Source: Glebionis coronaria
Lineage: Eukaryota > Streptophyta > Magnoliopsida > Asterales > Asteraceae
Reading direction: 5' to 3'
DNA length: 64,000 nucleotides
Assembly: GCA_025667525.1 (NCBI GenBank)
Contig: JANFOE010000054.1
Span: 1,116,001-1,180,000 of the forward strand
The position numbers and the translations under genes were made by a program. The stretch's first letter is position 1. The number at the start of each line of letters is the position of its first letter. Positions 12,133 through 23,136 of the stretch are shown one piece after another. The notes beneath the pieces were generated by a model, which did not search any database, had not been told where the DNA came from, and saw nothing but the letters and a program-made list of their open reading frames with translations.

Positions 12133-14448
12133 CAACCAAAGGCTGATATTGGTATCTTCATTGGTTATGCACCCGCAAAGAAGGCATACCGAATCTTCAA
12201 CCGTAACTCTCGCAAGATCCTCGAAACTATGAATGTTGATTTTGATGAGCTGACAGCAATGGCTTCTGAGCAAAGCAGCTCTGAACCCGCACTTCATGAA
12301 ATGGAACCCAATAACATTAGTTCTGGTCTTGTCCCAAACAACCCTACTTCATCATCATTTACACCACCTACTAGGAATGAATGGGATACGTTGTTTCAAC
12401 CGTTCTTTGATGAATTCTTTACTCCTCCAACTATTGTTGCTCCAGAACCTGAGGTAATAGCTCCGGTAACCGAAGTTATCGTTCCAGCAACCGTTGCACA
12501 ATCAGACACATCTGCACCTACAATTGGTCAAGATATACCTCCAACGAGTAATTCTCAACCAACACATGTAACAACTACCCACGTCATGCCTATTGATGAT
12601 GAAGAGGATGATGATGATCACGATTTGGAATTCGCTCAAATGCGTGAACTTCCATTCTTTGGTGTACCTATTCCCGACCCTAATCAAGCCGGGTCGTCCA
12701 CCTCAGAGGAAGCCCCTTCTACAGTTTACTCCAATCCACGGATTCGTGAACATGACAGCAAGTGGACAAAGGATCATCCTATAGATTCTATTATTGGTGA
12801 CCCTAATCGTCCGGTATCCACACGAAGTCAGTTACAAGAAAGTGCAGTGTTTTGTCACTTTGATGCTTTTCTCACTGAAGTTGAACCTAAGACATGGCAA
12901 CAAGCTTTTACTCAATCATGTTGGATATAAGCTATGCAAGAAGAACTTAATGAATTTATACGTCTTGAAGTATGGGAACTTGTCCCATGCCCGGATCAAG
13001 TGCAGTTACTCACTTTGAAATGGGTTTACAAGGTGAAACTCGATGAGTTAGGCGGAATATTGAAGAACAAAGCTCGTCTAGTAGCTCGTGGATACAAGCA
13101 ATTATTGGGCATCGACTTTATGGAATCCTTTGCACCTGTTGCCCGTTTGGAAGCTATTCGACTATTCCTCGCTTATGCAGCCCATATGAATATGATCGTC
13201 TATCAGATGGATGTGAAGACGGCATTTCTTAATGGTGAACTCAAGGAAGAGGTCTATGTTCAACAACCGGATGGTTTTGTGAACCCTAATTATCCTAATC
13301 ATGTGTACAAGCTTAAGAAGGCTCTTTATGGGTTGAAGCAAGCTCCTCGCGCATGGTATGATCTTTTGTCACAATTCCTCATTACGCAAGGCTTCGCTAA
13401 AGGCAAGGTGGATCCCACGCTGTTCATTCAGAAACGAGGTAAAGATATGATTATGGTACAAATATATGTTGATGATATTATATTTGCAGCCTCGACCCAA
13501 ACTTTATCCGACGAATTTGGGAAACTCATGTCTTCAAAGTTTAAAATGTCAATGATAGGAAAGGTATCATTCTTCTTAGGTCTTCAGATATCTCAGAGTC
13601 CCAGAGGCATCTTTATCAATCAATCCAAGTATGCCCTTGAATCGCTTAAGAAGTATAAGATGGAATCTTGCGACCCCGTGGATACTCCAATGGTGGAACG
13701 AACTAAGCTTGATGCAGATCCACATGGAGTTGCCGTTGATCCGACACTTTATCGTGGAATGATCGGTACTCTTCTGTATATCACAGCCACTCGACCTGAT
13801 CTTCAGTTTGCTATATGTATGTGTGCCAGGTATCAAACTAGGCCTACTGAGTTACACTTAGCTACTGTTAAAAGGATCTTTCGATATCTTAAAGGAACCA
13901 TTAATCGGGGACTTTGGTATTCGAAGGACTCTTCTATTGCACTAATGGCATATGCAGATGCGGATCACGCGGGTTGTTAAGATACAAGGCGTAGCACGAG
14001 TGGAACTTTGCAACTACTAGGAGATCGACTAATCAGTTGGGCATCGAAAAGGCAGAAAAGCGCTGCAATTTCAAGTACGGAAGCAGAATACATAGCTATG
14101 TCCGGTTGCTGTGCTCAAATTCTTTGGATGAGATCGCAATTAACCGACTATGGTCTAGGTTTCAACAAGATTCCGATGTACTGCGACAACAAAAGTGCAA
14201 TTGCCTTATGCTGCAACAATGTTCAATTCTCCCGGTCGAAGCATATTGACATTCGCTACCACTTCATCAAGGAGCAGGTGGAAAATGGAGTAATAGAGCT
14301 TTACTTTGTCCGATCTGAGTATCAGTTGGCGGATATTTTCACGAAGGCTTTAGATCGCGCTCGAATTGAATTTTTGGCCGACAAGCTAGGAATGAGAACC
14401 TTCTCGCCTGAGACTCTAAAGGAACTAGCAGATGAAGCGAAAGAATAG
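12133..14448 (+). pseudogene. Inner Copia reverse transcriptase and RNase H, with two stops
   Basis: The frame opens with the integrase-to-RT linker (NVDFDELTAMASEQ and an acidic Pro/Ser-rich stretch). It stops at TAA 12928-12930, then continues in the same frame through the reverse transcriptase: [28 protein letters not shown] and the catalytic YVDDIIF near 13465. A second TAA at 13978-13980 precedes RNase H ([37 protein letters not shown]). The natural end is TAG at 14446-14448. Apart from the stops, motif conservation is high, so most of the decay is point mutation. Confidence 0.9.
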
Positions 14449-17304
14449 TCTTGGTAAAACTATTCTCCGTATCCTTGGTGATCATTTGTATATGTTGTTT
14501 ATATTTTAATCCATAAAAGCAAAATACAAAAATATAAAACCATATAAAAACCATAAAAATTGAAAAATCTAGAAAAATCCAAAAATATTTTTACTTTATT
14601 TTTTAAAGGCATGTCTTTTGGTACGATAATATTTACGGCCTTAGAAATGTTGATTAATATCGACACGGCGCCATAAATAGAGTTCGTACAAAAGTTGTAA
14701 ATATTTCATAAAACATGCCCTTATGGCTTGTAGTTATTTCAGACTGCAACCCGGTTTTCACATTAAAGCCAAGTATTTCCCATGAAAGCTTTGGCTCACA
14801 ACGGGAATTAATTTTCTCGGGCAAGGTTTACTTTAAAACCTTGTAAGGGATTAAGTTTACTTTATAACTTGGTCTAACACAAATCTATGTACGTTTCAGT
14901 GCATTTATTTGTTAAAACAAGAGAAGTCTTGTTTTTATGAAGCTATCATCTCTACAACCATGCTATCTACAATTGGTATCTACATACTCGACGATGCGAC
15001 TACTCAACCGATGACTACAGCTCTTTCAATAGAACACGGGTCAACAATTGAGGGGGAGCAATTGTCAAGCCTTCAGAATCTTCGATGCCGAATGTGCCAA
15101 GTTCACAAATTGGTGTCAAGACAACAATACCAATCGTACATGTGGTGTCAAGAGATGACTTCAGACGTGCCAAGGCGACCAACATATGCTGACAAGAACC
15201 ATTTGATCTTATCATATGATGTTCTCATCTATCAGGTCCAACCTTGTCAATTCTTTTTTCATATGGTGAATATGTGATCATGCTACAAATCGATATCATA
15301 TCTCAGTTAATATCATGAAGATAAAACGGACTTGCATTTTTCTTCCCAAAACCTTTGTTAAAAACTTCATTAAATCAATTGATATTAAAAACATCGATTG
15401 GGTTAATATTTTTAATATGGGGGAGAAAATGTGATTTAATATGTGATATTATCACAAATGGTTTGACTTAATGTGCTGTCTCATCCCGACATGTGCGAAA
15501 TGTTTTCGAATATCGTGGCATATGTTAAGGGGGAGCAAAATGGATTTGCATATTAAAAATGGATTTCATGGTGACATATACTTACCCAAAACCCTTTTAT
15601 TTCACGACGATGAAGATTGTGGTGACATAAGGATAGTAGGATAGGTTAAGTCCAATGATTCTTCCAGAACCGGAGGAATCTTCCCAAGGACATTCCATAG
15701 CTAGAAATAGTAGTCCTTAGGAAAGATGGAGAAAGAATGTGAACGTAGCTGAATGCCGACCAAGTACTTAAGTTAACACTGGAACAATCACAACAAGGTG
15801 CTAGTTATGACGTATTGGTAAGCATTGAAGGGGTTGAAGAATGAAAAAGAATTGTAAAGATAAAGGGTGTAAAGAAAGAAGCCATCCTTACAACTTTAGG
15901 CAGAAACCAGGTCAACACATATGCTATTGAGATCATTTTAATGATTCTCGATATTGAAGACAGACATCATGGACCCAGTGATGCAATGCACAACCCATCC
16001 CAGCTAACTCAGATATCTCTCAAAAGGTATTTGTTTTATTCACACGGAGACAACACGTTATCTATCGATTTATTCACTTCAAGTAAATTGGTATTGAAAA
16101 GGTGGCACTCCTCTCCAGCCTCCGATCACTGAAATCCAAAGTGCACGATCGAGTCTAGAGCCATTTGAGATTATCAAATATCTCACTAGGACACACTTTC
16201 ATATTTCCTTGCTTCCTCACACACTGTGAAAAGTAAGAAAGATTTTAAGAGTCCTACGCAAAATCTTCATGATCTTGCCTGAACATCCGAGTAATATAAA
16301 AGTATTTACAATGAAGATGGAAATCCTTCTTGAGCGAATATCAAAAAGCTCATGGTAGGTGACTTGTGCAATTCCTTATGAATCAAACTTGTGATAACTG
16401 GAAAGCAACAACTGTTTAATTCTTAACTGAATTTAAACACGTTCCAGGCCTCTACGCAAAATCTCAGTGATCTTGCCAGAACACTCAGATTGATACCTTA
16501 GTGTTCACAGTGATGAGTGGAAATCCTTCTAGTGTTAACCTCAAACAGCACTTGGTAGGTAACTTGCAAGATTCTATACGAATCAAGCTCGTGACAACTG
16601 GAAAGCAACGATGGTGCGGTTCTTAATTGAATTTCACTTGTTCCAAGAACATGAATTGACGGCTTCAAATCATGCGGATATTATTATCCAAATGATTCAC
16701 TCTTTATGTTCGCAGTCAGCTTTGGACGGTCGAATAAAGAGAACGGGTTTACCCGCGAAATCCTGTCAGGAAGTTACTTAATTGAAACTATCCGTCACGG
16801 GTACGATATCTAATATCGTCCAACGGTCTTCACCGACCGGAGGTAAAATGCTACCGATTTAGAATGAAATGTTCAAAGCCATTTCGTTCGTGTCTACTTA
16901 TGTTGCGGCATTTGAAGACGGTGGCATTGCGGAATCCAAGAAGAAGTCGTCCCCGCATGCTTATACTTTATGCACTTAATATCTCATTTAATTCAAGAAA
17001 GCCTAAAAGTTAAGTCTTCAGCTGTATCAAACTCTGAAGCTTTCAAGAATTACGAAGGTATAAGTATGTGGGACATGGTGTCACGAAGAGGCGAAGATCA
17101 CAAGTGATGGATGCACGAGAGTAAGGCAAGAGATTAATGCTCAAAGATTGATATCAAAGATCACATCAACATGTTCACCAGAAAAGAAAAAGAAAAAGAA
17201 AGACGAAGACTACTAGCTCAAGACAAGCATAGTATGCTAGGTTTATTTCATTATTGTAACTCGGGTAACGCCCTTGTTTGGAGTGACCTCCCTTAGGGGG
17301 AGAT
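14449..17304 (+). other. Long 3' non-coding region of the inner Copia element
   Basis: About 2.86 kb separate RNase H from the 3' LTR, much longer than in compact Copia elements. I see no protein similarity. Several short frames exist (for example 14909-15277) but none resembles an envelope-like or other known product. Polypurine words of the GGGGGAG type occur near 15050, 15420 and 15530 as well as next to the LTR. A 198-base tandem duplication lies at 16254-16640. The true polypurine tract is TTAGGGGGAGAT ending at 17304. Confidence 0.7.
16254..16640 (+). repeat. Tandem duplication, about 198-base unit, two copies
   Basis: Both units start CTACGCAAAATCT, at 16254 and 16452. They share in the same order a GATCTTGCC word, GGAAATCCTTCT, TGGTAGGT, ACTGGAAAGCAAC and a closing GTTCCA. 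They have diverged by substitutions and small indels, so the duplication is older than the present insertion. Confidence 0.8.
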
Positions 17305-17625
17305 TGTTGGAAATACGTTTTACGTATTAGAAAGGATCGGTCACTCCAACAATAGTTCATGTTATAGCTCGTAGTTTAGTTATTTACATTCATTAAACAA
17401 AGCCCAAAACCGAGCCCATGAAGTGTATGGGCCGGCGACCTAATGTAAACCCAAGCCCATCTCATGGGCTTGGGTATATAAACCCTCTCCTTTGATGGAG
17501 AGGGTGGTGTGGTTTCATTTTTACACATAGTAAACATTGGTTTCTCTCTCTAAGTGTGTGTGTAATCCACCATCTCTCTATCTCTTTCTCTCTCTAAAAA
17601 CATAAGCAAGATTTACAATCCTACA
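17305..17625 (+). repeat. 3' LTR of the inner Copia element
   Basis: 321 bases, one visible difference from 5248-5568. It ends CCTACA and is followed at once by GCAGG, the second target-site duplication, and by the resumed outer gag. Confidence 0.95.
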
Positions 17626-18215
17626 GCAGGAGCTGAAAACCATGTTTTCTCAGCAAGCAGAACAGGAACTTCTTCAAACTACGTGTGAATTTCACGCGTG
17701 CAAGCTTGAGGAAGGTCAAAATGTAGGCTCATATGTTCTTAAGATGAAGGGCTACATTGAGAACTTGGAGCGTCTTGGTCACCCCGTTACTGTCAGCTAT
17801 GGAATAAGCCTGATCTTGATAGGCCTTTCCAAGGAGTATGACAGTTTTGTTCAAAAATTCCACATGCATGGCATGGGGAAGACTGTGAATTCGGTGAATG
17901 AACTGCATGCCATGCTTAAACAACATGAGCAGTCACTTCCCAAGAAGTTTGTTTCACCTGCACTTCATAATGTGCGTGCAGGCAAGGTCCAAAAAAAACC
18001 AAGGTAGAAAACCGCCTAAGGCTGCGATGGGAAATTATGGTAATGGAAAGAATAAGCTGGCTTATGCTCCCGAGCACAAACCATCTTATGCTCCCAAGAT
18101 CAGAAATCCTCCACCACCCAAAAAGGATAATCCTGCTAAGGATGACCCCTGTCACAAATGTGGTCAGATAGGTCATTGGAAATGGAACTGTCTCGAGCAC
18201 TTAGCCGAGTTGTAG
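17626..18215 (+). pseudogene. Outer Copia gag, C-terminal part, frameshifted
   Basis: Gag resumes with GAGCTGAAAACC in frame with the piece ending at 5247 and runs through the usual helical region (LEEGQNVGSYVLKMKG, LIGLSKEYDSFV). Near 17985-18005 the frame shifts; the first frame ends at TAG 18005-18007. In the new frame comes a basic Pro/Lys-rich stretch and a zinc knuckle CHKCGQIGHWKWNC (C-x2-C-x4-H-x4-C) at 18150-18191. TAG at 18213-18215 then interrupts it. The order is that of an ordinary Copia Gag. Confidence 0.85.
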
Positions 18216-18641
18216 AAAAAGAAGAGGTTGTATCAAGAAGCCAACACTTCAGGTATTTTCATAATAGAACTATATTCCCTTCCGAGTAATTCGTGGGTAT
18301 ATGACACTGGTTGTGGTACTCACATTTGTAATAATACTCAGGGTCTAAGGGGAAGTAAGAAGCTGAATCCAGGAGCTTTGAGTCTGTACATGGGAAATGG
18401 TCAACGTGCATGAGTCGAAGCTATTGGAAATTATCATTTATGTCTCCCTAGTAGATTAGTAATTGTTTTGAACAATTGTCATTATGCTCCCTCTATCACT
18501 AGAGGGATTATTTCAGTTTCTAGTTTGTTTAAAAATGGTTTTGTAAACTGTTTTGATTCGAATAATGCAATTTCAGTTTCTAGGAATAACGTTGTTTATT
18601 TTACTGCTACTCCCTGAGGGGATGGCATTTATGAAATTGAT
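18216..18641 (+). pseudogene. Outer Copia protease remnant
   Basis: In frame with the preceding knuckle. VYDTGCGTHIC at about 18297-18329 is the aspartic protease active site with an intact D-T-G at 18303-18311. Stops follow at TGA 18411-18413 and at TGA near 18616 (ATP followed by a stop and GDG). The downstream part matches the usual stretch before integrase, ending EIDMCCSKTND. Confidence 0.8.
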
Positions 18642-19547
18642 ATGTGTTGTTCTAAAACCAATGATAGTTCTATGTTTTGTATCTCTTCTATGTCTGGCAA
18701 GATGGTAAGAAAACCTTATTCACATCAAGTGGAAAGGGCTAAAGATCTACTTGGACTAATACATACTGATGTTTGTGGCCCATTTAGAATCATGTCAAGG
18801 CAAGGAGCTAAATACTTTGTCACTTTTATTGACGACTTTAGTCGGTATGGTTATGTTTACCTGTTAAAGCATAAACATGAAGTGTTTGAGAAATTTAAAG
18901 TGTTTCAAAAGGAAGTAGAAAATCAACTCAGTAAGACCATAAAATCACTACGATCTGATCGTGGAGGTGAATATATGAGTCAAGAGTTTTTAAATTATCT
19001 TAAGGAGAATGGAATTATTGCCCATCGAACTCCTCCCTACACACCTCAACATAATGGGGTGTCTGAGAGGAGGAATAGAACACTATTAGACATGGTTCGA
19101 TCCATGATGAGTCAAACTACTCTTCCAAAGTCCTTTTTGGATTATGCCCTTGAGTCTGCTGCACGCATACTCAACATGGTTCCAACACCGTACGAAGTAT
19201 GGCATGGGCAAGCCCCTAAGTTGTCTTACTTGATAGTCTGGGGTTGTGAAGCTTTGGTTAAACATGATACGATGACCAAACCTGACAAACTGGAACCCAA
19301 ATCTATTAAGTGTATCTTTGTAGGATACCCAAAGGAAACGATGGGATATTCCTTCTACTACCCACCTGAGAACAATGTTATTGTTGCTCGAAATGCTGAG
19401 TTCTTTGAGAGTAATCTCTTAGATCAAGAAGCAAGTGGGAGTATGGAAGATCTTGAAATTATTCAAGATGAAGATACAAATCCTTCTGATGACACTGACT
19501 TAGATCATGATGAGGATGATCAAGAAATTGAAGAACCTCAAAGTTAA
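18642..19547 (+). pseudogene. Outer Copia integrase lacking its zinc module
   Basis: The frame goes from EIDMCCSKTNDSSMFCISS directly to MSGKMVRKPYSHQ, so the H-H-C-C zinc module that normally sits between these two parts is absent, apparently by in-frame deletion. The catalytic core is recognisable: HTDVCGPF, SDRGGEY and PQHNGVSERRN supply D, D and E. There also seems to be a short in-frame gap at NMVPTPYEVWHG. After a GYPKETMGY motif and an acidic linker the frame ends at TAA 19545-19547, then continues unchanged into reverse transcriptase. No working integrase could be made from it. Confidence 0.85.
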
Positions 19548-20559
19548 ATCAATCCCATTCGTAAGTCCTCTAGGACACGCCATGCCTCATATCGAATGTG
19601 TTTATACGTCGATGCTGAGGAGCATGAGTTAGGGGATCTTGGAGAACCCGCTAACTATAAAGCTGCATTATTGGATCCTGAATTCGAAAAATGGCTTAAT
19701 GCGATGAATGTGGAGATGCTATCCATGAAAGATAATGATGTCTGGGTATTAGTTGATCTTCCTCCTAACGGTAGAACTGTTGGTAGCAAGTGGCTATTCA
19801 AGAAAAAGACGGACATGGATGGCAAAGTACACACCTTTAAAGCTCGTCTTGTATCAAAGGGCTTCACTCAAACCTACGGGGTTTATTATGAAGAGACCTT
19901 TTCTCCTGTAGCAGACATTAGAGCTATAAGGATTCTTATAGCCATAGCCGCGTTCTATGACTATGAGATTTAGCAAATGGATGTCAAAACCGCCTTCCTC
20001 AATGGACATCTTTCCGAAGAAGTCTATATGGTGCAACCTGAGGGTTTTGTCGATCCTAAATATCCTAACCGAGTATGTAAGCTCAAGCGTTCCATTTAAG
20101 GACTTAAGCAAGCATCTAGGCAATGGAATAAGCGTTACGAGATTAAGAAATTTGGTTTCACTCAGAATCAAGACGAGCCATGCGTATATCATAAAGCCAG
20201 TGGGAGTAATGTTACTTTCCTAATTCTATATGTTGATGACATATTGCTCATGGGAACAATATTCCAATGTTGAAAGGGGTAAAATCCTACCTTGGAAAAT
20301 GTTTTGCTATGAATGATTTAGGAGAAGCTGCTATATTCTTGGAATCAAGATCTACTGAGATAGATCTAGACGGTTAGTTGGTTTATGTCAAAGTGCTTAC
20401 ATTGAGAAAATCTTGAAAAGATTTCATATGGAGAATTCCAAGCGTGGAACTATCCCAATGCATGAAAGCCCTAAATTGAGTAAGTCACAATGTGCTATTT
20501 CACCAACTGAAAAGCAGCGCATGCAGAATGTTCCTTAGGCCTCAGCTGTAGGATCAATT
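19548..20559 (+). pseudogene. Outer Copia reverse transcriptase, multiple stops and a frameshift
   Basis: Motifs in order: CLYVDAEEHELGDLGEP, SKWLFKKKTDMDG, ETFSPVADIRAIRIL, then TAG at 19971-19973 just before [14 protein letters not shown] near 20098 before GLKQASRQWNK, and the catalytic LYVDDILLMG near 20230. Directly after it, near 20250, one base seems lost, the frame shifts, and further stops follow, including TAG near 20536. Reverse transcriptase would copy the element RNA in the cytoplasmic particle; this copy cannot. Confidence 0.85.
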
Positions 20560-21222
20560 ATGTATGCTGTGAGATGTACTCGTCCTGATGTTGCGTTCGC
20601 TCAGAACATAACAAGCCGATTTCAACAGAGTACTGGTGAACTTCACTGGACTATTGTTAAAAATATTCTTAAGTATTTACGGAATACTAAGGATATGTTT
20701 ATGGTTTATGGTGGTGACGAAAAACGAGAGCTCAGGGTTTCTTGCTACACTGATGCTGGATATCTGACAGATGCTGATGACCTAAAATCTCAGACTGGAT
20801 ATGTTTTCATTCTAAATGGAGGTGTTGTTGACTGGAAAAGCACAAAGCAAAGTATTTTTGCAACTTCATCTACAGAAGCTGAGTATATAGCTGCTTTTGA
20901 TGCAGCTAAAGAGGCTGCTTGGATTCGTAAGTTCATTTCTGGGCTTGGTATTATGCCCACAATTGAAGATCCAATTGATATGTATTGTGACAATACTGGA
21001 GCCATTACTATAGAAAATGAAAGCGGAGTCACCAAGGGTGCTAGACATTTCCGCGCAAAAGTTCACTATCTTCGAGAAACCATTGAGATTGGTGATGTTA
21101 AGATAGCAAAAGTTCATACAGATGACAATCTAGCTGATCCATTTACGAAGGCATTAGGATTCCCTAAGCATTCTAAATTGACCCGGGGTATTGGTATGAT
21201 ACCAGCTAGTAGTCTCATGTAA
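20560..21222 (+). pseudogene. Outer Copia RNase H
   Basis: The open stretch carries the end of reverse transcriptase (YAVRCTRPDVAFAQN) and the RNase H domain: [36 protein letters not shown] and HFRAKVHYLRE with the conserved acidic residues. It ends IPASSLM at TAA/TAG-type stop 21220-21222, the usual end of pol in this family. The domain itself is intact but is separated from the rest by the breaks upstream. Confidence 0.85.
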
Positions 21223-22090
21223 ATCTGTATGTTAATTAGTATTTGGATAATTTGGAATTGTAAGACAATTTTATTTTCTGATAAATAAAGATACGAGGTA
21301 TTTTTTATTTTATTCATATAAAATTTGTTATTCTATATTTGCATGTTTAATCCATGAATGATTTAATCATTCTAAATATCCACTGTCGGTTAGCAATATG
21401 GGAATATTGTTTACATAAGGCAAATGTGAGTGTTGGATATATTCTGTGAGAATGAGAATTGTTCTAAGCCAAACTCATGTGTATTCATAAGGATGCATAC
21501 TGGATTCCCCAACTTCAAACATTTACTTTTGGATCCTTGTCATGAGTAAGATGTTGAAAATGGTCTGTTAAGTCATCCTTAGACTTGAGATGCAAACAAG
21601 TTCTGCATGTTTGGATATTACTTTCGTAATTATATGCAAAACGCTGTCCTAAATAAGGTAGTTATAAAAGCTATTTTTGGAGTGATGTGAAGCAGCATCC
21701 ACAACACTTGTAGTCAATAAAGGATTTGTTACTCCACTTAGTATGTGCAGAATGATACCATGGCGCCTCTCTAGAATTAATCAGATTATTGTTTGGCCGA
21801 ACCCAAATGGTAATGCAAGATGAATCTTGGTTACATTTGGTATATCTGAATTGAATTCAATAACGAGAATCTAAATGGTTAAACTATATGGAATGAATAA
21901 GGATCCATATCCATGGTTTAACGGTATCTATAACAAAGGATGATAAAAGCAAGACATAAATGACCATGCTACTGAGAATATTCAATGAAACTATATCTCA
22001 GACACCTCTAGTTAAATAACGAGTGTGAGCGTTGCTAGATGTTTTCGTCGTTGACATTTGTGTTGTCTACTCCAATGACCAAGTGGGAGC
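21223..22090 (+). other. 3' non-coding region and polypurine tract of the outer Copia element
   Basis: No coding potential recognised. The purine-rich CCAAGTGGGAGC ending at 22090 abuts the 3' LTR and is the probable primer for plus-strand DNA synthesis. Confidence 0.75.
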
Positions 22091-23131
22091 TGTTAGTTCA
22101 TGCTCGTTGGAATGCACAAATGTGGCTAGGGGTGTGTGAGCCTATTAGGGGCACACACACTAGAACACAAGAGTATGTATTATGATCCATGTTGGAAGCT
22201 TTCAAAATGACCCATTTTGACCCGTTTGGACATAAAACGTTGTAGACAAGTTCCTTGCTGTCTTAAACCTTAATGGCTGGCCCATAGAAGGTTATAGAAG
22301 GGAACTAAGGCTGTCTAGATTCGTTTGAATGCTGAGATAATAGATAAATTGGTTTATGATAAGTATTGGAAGAGTTGTGATAAGTTATGGGGTGTTTAGG
22401 ATAAGGCTTAAAATTCAATTTTAAGCATTATCTCAACTAGGGTTTGAAGGGTATATAAACCCCTCACCCCTGCTCATAAATCACGACTAACATCACATAA
22501 AAACAAAGCAGTTGTCTCTATTTTCCCATCTTCTTCATTCAAATCAATAAACCTAATATTAGGTTTATAGATTTTGAATTACATCTCACAACTAAACACT
22601 TGCATTATATTTAATCCAAGGTGGTTTAGTAACTTAGAATCAATTCTAAGTTTGCTAAAACAAAGTCTTAAATGAAGTTTAATAAGCTGTTAAAGGTGCA
22701 ACAGCTTATTGAAGCTTTTTGGTCTCTACTGATCGTTCTCGGATAGAACTGGGTTTTCCAGTCGCACAATGTTGTCAGATATCGGACAACACTGAGATCT
22801 GGTTTATTGGACAGTGAAGGATATCGGACAAAACTACAGTCTAGGATGTTTTAGTTTTTGATCCGTTTTGGGCTACGACACTCGGTGTTTGGGTATACGT
22901 GGGTTTCGGATAGCATTACCGGGACGTACTCGTTAGTAGTGTTTGTGTGAGCAACCGTAGAGGTGGTATATTTTATCACTCGTTTTAGTTTCATTGTTTT
23001 TAGACGGAGGTTAGTTTTTGTGTTTACTTTATTGTTTATTATTAATTACGTGTTAATCATAATTCCTCAAACTAGATCTATTCCGTTGCGTACTCGTAGT
23101 TACATGGTTAACTACATATTAAATCTCAACA
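22091..23131 (+). repeat. 3' LTR of the outer Copia element
   Basis: 1,041 bases, TGTTAGTTC to CAACA, with a TATATAAA box at 22452-22459. About 41 substitutions and 4 small indels against the 5' copy by eye. The ATTAA duplication follows at 23132. Confidence 0.9.
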
Positions 23132-23136
23132 ATTAA

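Larger units (their letters stand above)
5248..17625 (+). mobile_element. Inner Ty1/Copia retrotransposon, recent insertion but coding-defective
   Basis: A 12.38-kb plus-strand element with 321-base LTRs (5248-5568, 17305-17625), a clean primer-binding site, a CGATC-rich leader, a very long gag region, then protease, integrase, reverse transcriptase and RNase H, and about 2.9 kb of non-coding DNA before the 3' LTR. I see one base difference between the LTRs, so the insertion is very recent. The coding region nevertheless carries at least five in-frame stops and about three frame changes. This suggests it was copied by enzymes supplied by another element. Confidence 0.95.
2518..23131 (+). mobile_element. 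Outer Ty1/Copia retrotransposon, decayed, with a Copia element inserted in gag
   Basis: Plus-strand element with 1,041-base LTRs at 2518-3558 and 22091-23131, a primer-binding site after the first LTR, and the Copia order gag, protease, integrase, reverse transcriptase, RNase H. The polypurine tract lies just before the second LTR. A second Copia element at 5248-17625 splits gag. Removing it leaves about 8.2 kb. The two LTRs differ at roughly 45 places by eye (about 4 percent). Several stops, a frameshift in reverse transcriptase and a missing part of integrase show it can no longer encode its own enzymes. Confidence 0.9.

Noticed and set aside
14909..15277. 122-codon frame in the inner Copia 3' region as an envelope-like protein
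   Set aside because: No signal peptide, membrane segment or recognisable motif, and polypurine tracts run through it.
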